Below, piece by piece: positions 34,612-46,267 of a DNA stretch of 64,000 nucleotides. Made by a program: the position numbers and the translations under genes. Each line of letters opens with the position of its first letter. The first letter of the stretch is position 1. The stretch covers positions 29,553,761 through 29,617,760 of the forward strand of contig NC_084492.1 in NCBI RefSeq assembly GCF_030035675.1, in the 5' to 3' direction. The notes under the pieces are model-generated. The model was not told the origin of the DNA and did no database searches. It worked only from the letters and a program-made list of their open reading frames with translations. This DNA comes from Rhineura floridana. Lineage: Eukaryota > Chordata > Lepidosauria > Squamata > Rhineuridae.

Positions 34612-34940
34612 TCAGTATGGCATAGTAGTTAAGAGTGTTGGACTGGGACCTGGAAGACCAGGGTTCAAATCCCTGCTCATCTGTGAAGCTCATAGGGTAA
34701 CCTTGGGCCAGTTGCAGGCTCTCAGCCTAACCTACCTCACAGAGTTGTTGTGAGGATTAAATAGGGAGGGTGAGAGCCATGTACAGCAGCTTGAGCTCTT
34801 TGGGGGCAAGGTGGAATATAAATATAATAAATAACTTACCTCGCAGGGTTGCTATGAGGATAAAATCCGGAGGGGGAGAGCCATGTTTGTATGCCACCTT
34901 GATCTCCTTGGAGGAAAGGTGGGATAGAAATGTAATTAAG
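34612..34940 (+). mobile_element. tRNA-derived SINE with duplicated 3' body
   Basis: A complete copy (head at 34617, box B gttcaaatccctgc, tail ending aatataataaataa near 34830) is followed at once by a second copy of only the 3' part (cttacctcgcagggttgcta to gggatagaaatgtaatta). The repeat unit of about 110 bp is diverged between the two copies. Confidence 0.8.
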
Positions 34941-34944
34941 CATC

Positions 34945-36070
34945 ATCACCACCATCTATCTTCCTGCTTTCATTTTTTAAAAACAACAACATGAGAGGTT
35001 TGTTTAAAAAGAGCAACAAAGTGGCCTATGAACAGCCTTGCCAAGGATTCTGTTGGTCTCTCTGTGCCACCGCTCCATTTCTTTTTATCTAGATGGAGCT
35101 TCTTGATCAGAGTAATATTTCCTCTCCACTATTATCCTGTTTCTTTTAATTTTGCAAAAGGAACACCACCACCCCACAATACTCTGCTTCTCACTGCCTT
35201 TGTGCCTAACGCTTTCTCTCCCACCCCCACCCTGCCTAAAAGGTTTGATGATGCATTGTGATTTTTCTTTTTCTACTGGGGCTTTATGAAGGAAGCTGGA
35301 GGGAGTTCTCATTAGTCTTGCTGACATCTTGTATCACTTATCAGAGGAACAAGCAAACGGAGAGCAATTCCTTTGATCCTGACAAAAGGAGAAAGAGTAT
35401 TAAAAACCCTATGAAGATTTGCTAAGTAGAAAGTGGGGAAAGATGGTTGTGGCGTGTTTCAAAGAAAGAAACATGATTCAAAGTTGCCAGATTTGCTTGT
35501 ATGTATTAAAGAATCATTAATGATGCACATATTTTGTCTCTCTCCTCCCCCTTTTTTCTTTCCTTGTCTTTCGTTTTCTTTCCTTCTTTCTTTAAACAAG
35601 CAAAAACACACTTTTCAGAGGTAAGGGCAGGTGATATCAATGGGAGTGAGGGGGGAAATAGCTTGAAAGTTGGGCCATTGCAAAGCTGAAAAACAAAAAT
35701 AAGGTCTAGAAAAGTGGCGCACAATTGAGTTCTCATGGGAGATCGGGTCCTGTATGCCTTCAAGGTTCTTCTTCCTTTGAGAGAAAGGTAGGGTTCTTAT
35801 TTTTATGTTATTGAGCGCTGAATGGGTATTAGTGGGAAAATGTCTGTTAAAAAAAAAAGAAAGGAAAAATTTGTTTTTCTTTTAGAGCACAAGGGCCTTC
35901 AGTGCTCAAAGGGACCTGAAGATAAAGGCTTGTTTCTTGTCAGCATTGTAGGTGAGAATACATGTTGCTGTCAAGGGAATGGACCCTTCTGTTTAGCTGA
36001 TTTCCTCCCATCATTGCAACAGATAATGGAGCTCATTTTCCCCCTCCATCACTGCAACTCACACTGGAGG
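34945..36070. other. no recognised feature
   Basis: Unique-looking sequence with T-rich tracts. No repeat family of this window and no coding signal. Confidence 0.45.
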
Positions 36071-36399
36071 TATCAATGCAGGGCCAGTGTCAGCTCCTGG
36101 CATTTCTGGGCAGCTGCTGGGGCCCCAATCCCCTGACAGGGCCCACCACTGACACCTACTTTGACTTCCTCTCAAAATTTTATTTTTGCAGCCAAGTGCT
36201 CTGAGCAGCACTAAGTGGCCAGTTCTCGCTGTTGCTTAAGTTTCCCACAATGCCTCAGATCAATGTTATGTCAGGAGCATGGTGGGAAATTTAAGTGGCC
36301 GCTAGGCACTTAATAGCAGCCTGGCATGCAGCCATTTTAAATCCCATTCCCTTGGTTTGGAGAGATTCTTTTGGAACTCCTTAACCCCCTTGTCGTTTA

Positions 36400-36842
36400 A
36401 ACAAGTTAATAAATCAGATTCCAGTGATTGGCGAGGAAAGAGATCTTGGGGTTGTGGTGGATAGTTTGATGAAGACATCGACCCAGTATGTGGCAGTTGT
36501 GAAAAAGGCAGATTCTATGTTGGAGATGATTAGGACATTGATTAAGAATAAAACTGCCAGTATCATAATGCGGCTATACAAATCTATGATGGATCCACAC
36601 TTGGAATAAATGTGCACATTATTGCACCTCTAAAAGAATACTGTAGAGCTGGAAATGGTGCAGAAAAGGGCAACCAAAATAATCAAGAGGGGGTGGATCA
36701 ACTACCCTATGAGGAAAGGTTACAATATTTGGGGCTCTTTAGTTTAGAAAAAAAAAGGCAAGCAAGGAGGGACACGATGCAACTGTATAAATTTATGCCC
36801 GGTGTGCCCTTCTTCACACGCATGTATAGTAAACTATGGCAT
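36400..36842 (+). mobile_element. CR1 LINE, C-terminal coding remnant
   Basis: 36424-36609 is open and reads EERDLGVVVDSLMKTST then SIIMRLYKSMMDPHLE, the end of the CR1 reverse transcriptase ORF. It continues as gtagagctggaaatggtgca and caaccaaaataatcaagagg, then has an internal deletion before cactcccac. Confidence 0.9.
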
Positions 36843-36845
36843 TCA

Positions 36846-37085
36846 CTCCCACTGTACTGCCTCTGACTGTAGAGGCAGAGCATCGACTTCATGGCTAGTC
36901 GCCACTGATAGCCTTATCCTCCATATATTTGCCTCATCCTCTTTTAAAGCCATCAGTGCCTCTTGTGGGAGCAAATTCCATCGTTTAACTATGTGCCGTA
37001 TGACAAAAGACTTTCGTTTGTCTGTTCTGAATCCTCCAACATTCAGCTTCATTGGATGTTGCCGAGTTCTAGAGGTATGAGAGAG
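36846..37085 (-). mobile_element. CR1 LINE fragment, opposite orientation
   Basis: Minus-strand reading MKLNVGGFRTDKRKSF and IVKRWNLLPQEALMAL, the CR1 3' coding edge. It abuts the forward CR1 piece head-on. Both pieces contain the same short stretch of CR1 (atagttaaactatgg region), so this is two insertions and not one inverted copy. Confidence 0.88.
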
Positions 37086-37544
37086 GGAGATGCTAGTGGT
37101 GCTGTCAGACTGTTGCTACGTTTTGGTGGGATTCAGTCACGTACCGGACAATTCAGCTTGCACAATGAGAGTTAATTGGGAGGTCTTGCACCATAAACCC
37201 CTTCCCCCAAAGATCAGACTTTTCTGTAATGAGGAAAGTGACAGGGGAAATGCCCTGCGAAGTGTGGTATAACACCTGGTTTGACACAACTCCACCTAAC
37301 CACCCTGCAAACAAATCTGAATGAATGATCATTAAATAGCTCATATTGACTAATTTCCCTGTAAACAAATAAGGAGAAATGCTCAGTAAACAGGTCTACT
37401 GGAAGCACCCTAGGAGACCAACTCTGATTTTCTGGTGGTTTTTGGTGGGGGGAGGATGAGCCAAATGAATGTCATGGAAGACTAATTTCTGGTGCTTAGT
37501 TTCTAAAATCAGCGATGTTTGGCCTTGAGATTGCCTGGAAATGA

Positions 37545-37783
37545 TTCGTTATTATCACATTTATATCCCAACTTTCCTCCAAGGAGTTCTAAGACAGTGT
37601 ACATGGTTCTCTCCTGCCCCCTCTCGCTCACAACAACCCTGTGAGGTAGACAAGGCTGAGAGGCAGTAACTGGCCCAAGCTTACCCAGTGAGCCAATGAG
37701 CTTCATGCCTGAATGGGAATTTGAACCTGGTCTCCCAGGTCTGGGTCAAATACTCTAACCGCCACACCACACTGACTCTTAGG
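37545..37783 (-). mobile_element. tRNA-derived SINE (non-Bov-B tail), reverse
   Basis: Reverse copy running from tail (atcacatttatatcccaact) through the body (gtgaggtagacaaggctg) and box B complement (gaatttgaacctggtctc) to the head complement (cgccacaccacactgact). Near full length. Confidence 0.86.
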
Positions 37784-37811
37784 ACTTGAAAGGCCTGACA
37801 GATTATTTCAG

Positions 37812-37916
<105 letters not shown>

Positions 37917-38623
37917 AGGTCAGCAGTGGTGAGGAGGGAAAGGCACTTTGCATATGTTTTGTGACACTGTTCCCATAAGAAGCCTTAGCACTGCAAACAA
38001 GTTGAGATGCTGAATCATGGCACAAATGCAACCCTTTATAGGTGTCCTGTTAAGAGTTTGCCATTTTGACTGAAAATCTGTTGGTGGGGGTCACGTTAAC
38101 TACATGTTAACTACAGAAAACACTGGATTTCCACTTTTCCCTTCAACCGTGCAAAAAAGACTCACTTACTTTTGCTCCTCCCCTCCCCGCATTATTTGAT
38201 AGTTCTTTAAAGCGTTGCAAGTTTTACTTTGGCTCCTTTTGATCAGAAGGAAACGGCTGCGTTGGAGCGGAGGCACTGCAGTGTCTCTAGCTTTGAACTC
38301 ACCAGGTCTAAAAGCCCGCAAGAATATTTTCTCTTTCAGTTCTCTAGCCCGGCTCATACAGCTTCCTGATAAAGGGATATGCTAAATTGTCCTTAAGGAT
38401 GGCTAGAAAGGTAAGCTTTCCCATCCAAAACTCACAGTGGAATTGATTTTTTTAAAAAATTACATACATTATTTTTTTAAAATGTTAGACTTTTGGAACA
38501 AAATGTTATTTCCAACATTTTAAAGCCTTTTGCCATGTTTTGTTTGGAACAAGTTTTGATTTTTTGTAATCAAATACCTGCCTGCAATTATAATACCTGC
38601 CTGCACCGATGTGTTGCATTCAG

Positions 38624-39366
38624 TGTGACAGCGCCATCTAGTGCCAGATGAGTTAATCATCGAGGTGAAATGTTTATTGCTGTTTCCCAAACCTCTGAAA
38701 GCTGAGCACATTGGTTTGGGAATTAAAATGGAAGATATGCTCCATCCTCCTGATACCAGAAAGTCTTTGCTTTTATTAGTTCTTACTCTTAAATTTATCT
38801 CCAAAGCGTTCACCCACTGTGTTTTAGTATGAATAACTGTTCTGAGTGTGATTCCTTTCAGGACCGATAGTTTAGCTGTCTCTCTGTATTTGGAAAAAAG
38901 GAACCCAGGCTGTAGCAGTGAATCTTTCAGCGGGCACCCTCTTTCATGTATTTTGGAAGTAGGTGGGTGAGGTATCATAGGAACTATTATGTAACTGTTT
39001 CTCATGGGGTCCCTGGCACTATCCGCAACTGCTGGATCTATGTGCAGCTCCCCCGTGTGTTGGACCATTGAACTGCAGCTGGCAGGTTCTCAGTGAAGTA
39101 CTTTCAAACCCTAGTCTGATTCTGCCCACTTGGGCTGGCCATTGGATCCTCCTAGACAAGAGGGAGTATAAAAGGACTTCCTGCTGCAGTTGAGTTTTGA
39201 TTGAGCAGCAAGGACGTCCTGAGCTCTGCTGCGTCTCTGCGTTTTTGGTTATTCTTCACTCTTGATCCCTGACTTGCTTCTCCATCCTGCCTCCTGATAC
39301 ATCCGCTGGATCAGACCTACTCTGTTAGGACTGGAGATGAATGCTGGCAGAAGCTGAACTGTCACA
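38624..39366 (+). mobile_element. possible solo LTR, fossil
   Basis: A 743-bp block opens tgtgacag and closes ctgtcaca, giving the TG...CA inverted termini of an LTR. A CCAAT-type box (ccattgg at 39139) and a TATA box (gtataaaag at 39177) stand in the last third with a C/T-rich stretch after them, as in a U3-R-U5 layout. No matching target duplication, internal region or second LTR was seen. The family is unknown. An antisense 182-codon open frame in it is probably chance. Confidence 0.35.
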
Positions 39367-39375
39367 TTTTACACT

Positions 39376-39530
39376 CAGTGGCGGTGGCTGGCTCTTTGTC
39401 AGTGGGGCAGTGGAATCCACTCCAGGTTTTCAAGTTCGGCTTTCAAGGAGCTGCCCAAGTTCAGACTAAAACCTGGAGTGGATTCCACTGCCCCACTGAC
39501 ATGGAGCCAGCAGACACTGCTGATTACACT
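39376..39530. mobile_element. palindromic MITE, family E
   Basis: Arms at 39385-39440 (gtcagtggggcagtggaatc) and 39465-39520 (gattccactgccccactgac) are near-perfect complements around a short centre. Confidence 0.85.
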
Positions 39531-39534
39531 GAGG

Positions 39535-41495
39535 CTCAGGTTTTCAGAAAGCAAGAAAAGCTTACATTTATTATAGGAAATGCATGCATACTGGATAGGA
39601 AAGGTCGTAGTTCTAGCTCACTGAAGTGAGAGATGCAAACAGCCATGCTTGCTCTTTCATCTCTGCAGGAGAGAGAGAGAGATGATGGAAAGATGTCTTC
39701 TCTCCAGCAACTTTAAGAGTATCAGTCTAGCGCGTGTCAGCACAGGATAGGTTGGAAAACAGTCTAAGGATGCCTGGCGGTTCTCCGCTCTATCTACCCT
39801 TCCCTGTGCAAACCCAAGAGCCTCTCTATACAAACAAAATTGCATCCCAACATTTCCAACAACTGTTGGCTGGTCTCATGACTCCTACTTACAGGCTTAT
39901 TTCAGACTGCTGCCTGTGACCCAACTCTGTCTTCCTCAGCAAGCCCATCATTTTGGAATTGCTGGTCTATTGGAAACAGGAGGAAGAATTATTCATCCAC
40001 ATTTTTTAGGTAGAACTGTATATTCTTAATATGCCTTCTTGTAAAAATTATTGGCACACCCCACAATATTAAGATGAATCTTCTCTGCGTGATACAAACG
40101 GAAGCAAAAAGCATAGACCTACAAGTATAATCTGCATCACCCAGCTACAGAAGAGTAAAAAACCCTCTGACAATAACAATACATAAAGAAAATATGGGAA
40201 ATCTCAGTAATGACTAAAGTGACTTGTCGAAAAAGATCTTTAATAAGACCTGTAAATTAACATATTTATAGAAAGGTGGGCTCTCTTCATCAACTCCTGG
40301 AATGATAAAATCATGGTCAATATACCCCCGTCCAACTTATTTCAAACTTATGTTGTTGTAAGTTGCTTTGGGTCACTTTTACAAGGAAAGCAACTAACCA
40401 CAACACTATAATTCTTCTTTTCTAATACTTTACAAATAAAATATTACTGTCTCACTCTAAATATCGATATAAACAACACCATGTATAACACTCTCGCAGA
40501 TCTTTTCCTGTTTCTAATTTTCCTTTTTGATTCCTTTTTACTCTTTTTATTTTGTATTATTGTACAATCCTTTAAAACATTAAAAAAATATTGACACAGA
40601 TCCATCTGTTTGATCTGCAAATAGTGGCATTGCATCTAGGAATGGGAGAGGTTTTCAAAGCTTGTCTTGGGGAAGCATGAAAACAATTCCTGAGCCAATC
40701 TTGCAACTGCAGGGGGCCTTGGGGACATTACAGCTCCCATAGTCCCCTTTATCCTGGTTTTGAACCCAGTGAGTGTTTTCCCCAACAAACCAATCCAGGC
40801 CTTAGTGTGCTGTGGATGGAGAATGGGTGCACTGCAGAGAAGTAATTCCAGATGACTTGAGCGAGTGAAACTCTTTAGTATTCTGCAATGAACTGAGGGA
40901 AGGGCAGGTGGAAGCAGCGAATGGAGGTGGCACACCTTAAGCCTTATTTGGGCACACAAAATTGAATGATCAGCTAATGAGTGCTGATTGAGGGTCCAAA
41001 GTGGGGAGGAGCAGAGGAGCCCCTGTATATGAGTTGCTGCATTGTGCAGGAAATAACTCACCTGCTAGTGTTTCAGAACCAACCCAGCACCTTTTGGGAC
41101 TTCCTCTGTCGTTTTAGAGAGTGCTGTCTGAGCTGTTATCTGCTTAATGGCCCAAATGATGTAATAATTGGTATGGAAATGGGCCCAAACGTAGCTGCTT
41201 GTAGTACAAATCTCTGAGGCTGTTCAACACTGTCTGCCCAGATTTTATTTAAATTTCCTTTTCTGGGGAAGGGGGGTTGTCTGCAGTGTGTGCTTTTCTG
41301 AGGCTTATGAAGAGCATCAAGCAGATGTTAGCCATCTCCTGTTCTTTTGAGATGAAACGGCTCCATACTTGTGTTCTGACTGAGGCCCGTTATTGATTTG
41401 TCAAGAGAGAGTCATCCTAACTGAAGCTCCAGGAGGTGCTAAAATAATAATAAAAAGGGAAAACCCAAACAGAAGGTATATCTTCATCTCAGACT
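39535..41495. other. no recognised feature
   Basis: About 2 kb of repeat-poor sequence. A 141-codon minus-strand frame (40636-41061) is not recognisable. Confidence 0.4.
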
Positions 41496-41499
41496 TAAA

Positions 41500-41630
41500 T
41501 TGGCTTGAGAGTCATTCCCAGGGAACTCTGGGTACAGTCGTTCTCTGTCTTGTGATTTCTGATGCAAAGATATCATCAGCCTCAGCAAACTACAATTCTC
41601 ATGGTTCCTTGGAGAAACCCATGGCCATTG
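41500..41630. mobile_element. palindromic MITE, family A, worn right half
   Basis: Contains gtcattcccagggaactctg and caaactacaattctcatggt followed by ttggagaaacccatggcc. More diverged than the other copies. Confidence 0.6.
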
Positions 41631-41852
41631 CCAGTGTGGTGTAGTGGTTAAGGTGCTGGACTACAACCTGGGAGACCAGGGTTCAAATCCCCACATAGCC
41701 ATGAAGCTCACTGGGTGACCTTGGGCCAGTCACAGACTCTCAGCCTCAGAGGGAGGCAATGGTAAACCCCCTCTGAATACCGCTTACCATGAAAACTCTA
41801 TTCATAGGGTCGCCATAAGTCGGGATTGACTTGAAGGCAGTCCATTTCCATT
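41631..41852 (+). mobile_element. Sauria-type SINE (tRNA head, Bov-B tail)
   Basis: Same layout as the copy at 33388: head ccagtgtggtgtagtgg, box B gttcaaatcccc, middle block with ggcaatggtaaacccc, Bov-B tail tcgccataagtcgggattga. It follows directly on a worn copy of MITE family A. Confidence 0.9.
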
Positions 41853-41857
41853 TTCAA

Positions 41858-41992
41858 TTCTGGTGAACCTGTGGCTCTCCAGATATTGCTAGTCTCCAAC
41901 TCCCATCAGTCCCAGCAAGCACGGCCAATAGTCTGAGACGATGACAGCTGGAGTCCAACATTTGGAGGGCCACAGATTCCCATTCCTGTTCT
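41858..41992. mobile_element. hAT MITE, family C
   Basis: Ends tggtgaacctgtggctctcc / ggccacagattcccattcct, with centre tccaactcccatcagtccc and partner gatgacagctggagtccaac. It lies just after a Sauria SINE. Confidence 0.78.
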
Positions 41993-42113
41993 AGTCTTAT
42001 GTATTAAAATTGCACTATCTATGAGCAAGAGAGAGGTATTCGCAGTCTTGAGGGAACCCCAAGGTTTACAGAGGTACCAAAAAAAAATCCTTAGAGGGGG
42101 AAAAAGCCCTAAG

Positions 42114-42233
42114 ACAGGTGCGGGGAACCTTTGAATGACAACTCCCAGCATCTCCAGCAAGCATGACCAATCGCTAGGGATGATGGGAGTTATTGTTCAG
42201 CAACGTCTGGAGGGCCAAAGGTTCCCTGCACCT
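42114..42233. mobile_element. hAT MITE, family C
   Basis: 120-bp imperfect palindrome, ends acaggtgcggggaacc / ggttccctgcacct, flanked by a perfect 8-bp duplication gccctaag (42106-42113, 42234-42241). Confidence 0.9.
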
Positions 42234-42794
42234 GCCCTAAGAGGAACAGAGGTGAGGACCCCTAAGCAGTCCAGTGAGGACTGAGCATGCCCAGTACTCA
42301 CAGAATGCCAACTGACTGGGGGGGGGGGACTGAAAGCCATGTGGGAGGGGAATGGAGGACTGAGAAAAGGACATGTACACCGGGGTAGCCCTCTATCTCA
42401 TTGTTTGGATAGATCGTGTCCAGTGTCCCACTGAGAAGCTATTTTTTAAATATCCCCCAGGATGGCAGTGAGAGAGATTCACAGCAATCATAGGGGAATC
42501 CAAGATTGTTATGTGGTTGGGAATGAGCACCAGTGTGTCCACCCCACCCTTCAGAAACAACCCAGTGAGGTCTGAGCATGCTCAATGGCTACAGAATGCT
42601 GACATATGTGTGTGGGTAGGTGGGTGGCGCTGGCTGAAATCCAAGTGGGGGAGAGGAATGTAGTGCCTGGAACCCTAAGCAAAAGCACTCCATGCGGCAA
42701 CATTTTGTTACAGGGCTCTCCTTGTAAAACAGTTAGACCATTATAGAGTAGCTATGCATCGGGCATCTCTTCTGATGCAACTAGTACATGAAAA

Positions 42795-43085
42795 GGACTC
42801 ACTATCCAGATTTATATTGTTTATATTACCTTTATCCTGCCTCCCTCCCCCCCCAGGAGCTCAGAGCAGCGTATAAACTCCCTCTCATTTTATTTATCCT
42901 TTCAGTGGTCCCGTGGAGCCTCATGACTAAGGAGATAGTTGAACCCAGGTCTCCCCAGTTTTGGTTTGACACATTTTGTGCTGTGGCTATTTTAATTGCC
43001 TTCCACATATATGTCTCAAGGAGATGTACACAATAATAAAAACACCTAAAAGCAGTTAAAAATAGCACAGAAAAAAACAGCAAAT
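42795..43085 (-). mobile_element. L2-like LINE 3' region
   Basis: tatattacctttatcctgcc at the tail side, gctcagagcagcgtataaac, gtttgacacattttgtgctg, acaataataaaaacacctaa. It lies in the presumed SNX20 3' UTR or 3' flank. Confidence 0.6.
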
Positions 43086-43096
43086 GAATTTCAAAG

Positions 43097-43165
43097 CAAG
43101 GTGGCTAGTGGCTCCATGTCAGTGGGGCAGTGGAATCTGCTCTGGGTTTTAGTCCAAACTTTCTC
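43097..43165. mobile_element. palindromic MITE, family E, left arm only
   Basis: gtggctagtggctccatgtc then gtggggcagtggaatctgct and gggttttagtccaaactttc, just downstream of the SNX20 stop. Confidence 0.68.
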
Positions 43166-43250
43166 TATCCACTTTCTCTGCCCTACTCTCCAATGAGTAC
43201 TGTCACACACAAAAATCCCTGGTGTGTACCCAGCCTAATTCTCCTTCCTC

Positions 43251-43919
43251 TCAGGATATGTACTCTTGAACTACAAGTTCTTTTAGAGTCACCATTTTAG
43301 CGTAACGCTTCTTGGCCTTTCTCTCCTCCATCTTCTCTTGGAAGGATATAAAGTCCTTGCCAAGTTCGTACGCTAAGGAGACCATTGCTTCCAGTAGGGG
43401 CATGTAGTACCTGTGTCCAGGATGCTTCTCAAGACGTAGTAAAGCTTTTTCTCCAAATTCATAGGCACCTCTGGGGTTTTCCAGATCTTTGTAACAGACA
43501 ACTACAGCACAGAGAGTTGGAACCAACAGAGCGGGCCTATGCTTGGTGAGTTTTTCTTGCAGAGCTATAACTTCCAGAAGTGCCTCCAAAGCTTTGGTAT
43601 ATTGTCCTCCCCGAAGGCAACTGTAGGCCTCCTCCAGCTCCGGCCTCACTAAGAAGTCGATAAACATTCTTGATGTCCGGACACACTCCATGGAATACAG
43701 AAGCCGCAGGTAATCTTGGAAGGCTAATTTTCTCTCAATGATGATTTCATCCGTGAAGTTCCCAGTCAGGCTCTTCTTGGGAAAGATGATGTCCTCCATT
43801 TCATCATAAAACTCCTTCAAAAGATTTGTGTGAAGTCTTTCAAAATCTGAATACCGACGTTCAATCGTTGACCTGTTGCTGTCGAAGCTGCCCGTCTGGA
43901 TGATGATGACTTGGTATTT
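43251..43919 (-). CDS. SNX20: SNX20 coding exon 3 (PX domain remainder and C-terminal domain)
   Basis: Last exon, 223 codons including TGA (residues 106-327). Acceptor cctgctag/aaatac at 43920/43919. It opens KYQVIIIQTGSFDSN and carries the PX signature RRYSDF (residues 126-131), the basic FPKK loop (152-155) and an IERK segment (166-169) whose Arg matches the second lipid-binding Arg of PX domains. Residues from about 200 form the TPR-like helical domain special to SNX20 and SNX21, with GQYTKALEALLEVI and GHRYYMPLLEAMVSLAYELG helices. The protein ends KELVVQEYIS. Known role of the family: SNX20 binds PtdIns3P on early endosomes and the cytoplasmic tail of the leukocyte adhesion ligand PSGL-1, directing it to endosomes. 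Full length here is 327 residues against 316 in human as I recall. In human the gene lies between NKD1 and NOD2; neither is recognisable here. No polyadenylation site could be assigned with confidence. Confidence 0.96.
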   Translation of the reverse strand, partial: KYQVIIIQTGSFDSNRSTIERRYSDFERLHTNLLKEFYDEMEDIIFPKKSLTGNFTDEIIIERKLAFQDYLRLLYSMECVRTSRMFIDFLVRPELEEAYSCLRGGQYTKALEALLEVIALQEKLTKHRPALLVPTLCAVVVCYKDLENPRGAYEFGEKALLRLEKHPGHRYYMPLLEAMVSLAYELGKDFISFQEKMEERKAKKRYAKMVTLKELVVQEYIS

Positions 43920-44084
43920 CTAGCAGGAAACATACAAACAAAGCAATTTAGAAAAGCTTTAGTGGCACTAACAGAAGGCCGATATTATTGCAACCAGTGG
44001 CACCTTCAGGACAGGACTCTGGGGTAAACATCCAGGGCCCCTATTCAACAGAATGAGCAGCAGAGCCCCCAAAATCTGCAGACA

Positions 44085-44240
44085 GTGGAGACTGATGGCC
44101 TCTGTGTTTTAGTCCAAACTGTAAAGTAGCTGTTCAAGGTGTTGAAGCCTATCCCCAACTATCAACTATCCTTGAAAATTCAGACTAAAACCCAGAGTGG
44201 ATTCACCACCCCACTGACATTGGATTCACCTTGTCTGCAG
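44085..44240. mobile_element. palindromic MITE, family E, left arm worn
   Basis: Right arm cagactaaaacccagagtgg + attcaccaccccactgac; left arm reduced to gtgttttagtccaaactg. In SNX20 3' flanking intron 2 (plus-strand coordinates inside 43920-47504). Confidence 0.72.
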
Positions 44241-44424
44241 GCATGGTTTCCCACATTTTGCAGTAAGTGAAATAATGCACCATTGCCATCTAAAGAGGAT
44301 GAGCAGTGGTGGTGACGCATTCAGTCCAGAGCTGAAACTTTCCTAAATGCATCCCTGATAGTAAATATCAGTGTTTGTAACAGCTAGGTTTGGGGGGAGG
44401 GCACATAGCTATGTGGCGGAGAAT

Positions 44425-44732
44425 ATGCTTTATTTGCACCGCTTTGGTGGATGGGGCCCATTGGGACTGGTAGGGCGGAAGGCAGAGAGCCCAATGGTGG
44501 GCAGAGCTAGAGCCAATGAAAGGTGGAGCCAGAGTCAATGAGAGGTGGAGCCAACCCATTTTAGTTTTGTCCCTGAGACTAAAGAGGAGGGAGCTGGCAG
44601 GCAGGCCCACCCCCTGGATTGGTTGGAAGTAAGAAGGCAGGCAGGTGGGGGCTGGCTGAGGGCAGACTGAGCTTGGCAGGGCAGTGACTCATTTGCCCTA
44701 ATGGACCAGCCTCCACTGCATGCAGCAAATTT
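44425..44732 (-). mobile_element. repeat family L, reverse, in SNX20 intron 2
   Basis: Plus strand gggcccattgggactggtag, aatgagaggtggagccaacc, tcatttgccctaatggacca: the complement of family L with a repeated agccaatgaaaggtggagcc unit. Confidence 0.72.
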
Positions 44733-45004
44733 CAAGTCCAGTCTCTGCTTTCTCTGATGAAAAGGGTCAGACAGCAGGTGGTGGGAAAGGCTTCTGCCTG
44801 AGGCCATGGAGCTGCTACTAGTTAGAGCTGACAATACTAGGCTAGAAGGACAAATGGCATAAGGCAGTCCCCTTGTTCCGATCCATCTCACCTTTCCTGC
44901 AGAGCTGATTTGAAACAGGGTTCTATAGGAGGAAGGTTACTATGAGCTAATAAGTATGGAATAACAGAATTATTGACTTGGAACAAGGGTCCTTGGAGGT
45001 CATG

Positions 45005-45168
45005 TAGCCATTGGTGGCTGGTGGCCCCAATGTCAGTGTGGCAGTGGAATCTCCTCTGGGTTTTAGCCTGGACTTTGAAGGAGCTGTCCAAGGTTCAGCA
45101 CCTTGGACAGTTCCTCTAAAACCCGGAGGGGATTCCACTGACATCAGAGCCACCAGCTGCCCTTGCAA
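45005..45168. mobile_element. palindromic MITE, family E
   Basis: Left arm gtcagtgtggcagtggaatc with gggttttagcctggactttg, centre ctgtccaaggttcagcacct, right arm ctaaaacccggaggggattc. In SNX20 intron 2. Confidence 0.83.
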
Positions 45169-46267
45169 ACCTTGATCAGTGCAGGATCTGATTCATGCAG
45201 GATTCTGCTAGAGCCACAGCATCCTTGACAGATGGCTGCTCAGCCGCTTCCAATGAAGAAAACCCCACTGCATCTGGAGGCAGTCTGTTCCACTATTGAA
45301 CAGCTCTTGCTGTTGGGAAGCTTTCCCTAATGTCTACCCAAAATCTGATTCCCTGCAATTTCCACCCATTTTCCCCAACCCTGCACCCCAGAGCAAGCCT
45401 GGGCAAGCCTGTTCCATCTCCCAAGTGACAGCCTTTCTGATCTTGGAAGATGAATATCATGTCTTTCTTTCTCTGGGCTAAAACATAAAGGTGTACTTGG
45501 TTTGTGGATAGGGACTGGGGACTGCTTCTGGTATGAGTATCAGACTAAGCCGGAAAGAGTATTCTTCAAGAAGCAAGTTGCTTAACATGCATATATTGGG
45601 AGTAAAACATCAAAGCTTGCAACAAGTAACCTGAACCAGTTGGGGGCGGTAGACAGAAAGGCAACCAGTTCTTGCAACCTATTCTTCCCTTGCTGATTCC
45701 TTTTAAGAAGTAAGAACTTGTTGATATGCATATTGTTTTTCTCAGGCTTTACTTCCTTCCTCATTCACCTTATTAGTTGGATAGTGTGACTGCTACCCTC
45801 ATGACTCTATAACATAACGAATACCTGTGTTTATAATGACTTTATTTCCCAGTAGTAATAAACCTTACATTTCTTTATTCTTTCAACCTCTAGTCTTACC
45901 AGACGACTCATTCCTGCACTCCTCCGCCATATATACCAAACGTCAATAGCAGAGAGGATTAGACCATGACATGTGGTTTGCCTCTACAAAGTTCCACATA
46001 TGCATCCATCCCGCAAGCCTGGTGCAACTCCTGGATAAGTCAGTGTGAGCTTGCAAGGGAGATTGTGCTGCTCAGTCTCTTGGTCATCATTAGGTGATGG
46101 GGAATGCCCTAAAAGCTTGTCTGTTCTCCCTGCCCCTGTATGCTCCTCCTCTCTCATACACAGTTGGCCTTCTCTTCCATTCTCAAAGCTAGCCATGGCT
46201 TGCATTCCAACTACCTTGCTGTTTTAGCTGAAGGCGACTAGGTCAACCCCCAGTTTCCAAATCTGCT

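Noticed and set aside
36400-37085. single CR1 with 5' inversion (twin priming)
   Set aside because: The two pieces overlap on the CR1 map, which a single twin-primed copy would not show.
38520-39068. 182-codon minus-strand frame
   Set aside because: Lies antisense to a possible LTR, no recognisable domain, and shared with no other copy here.
40636-41061. 141-codon minus-strand frame
   Set aside because: Cys/His/Leu-rich without spacing of a zinc finger, and no homologue recognised.
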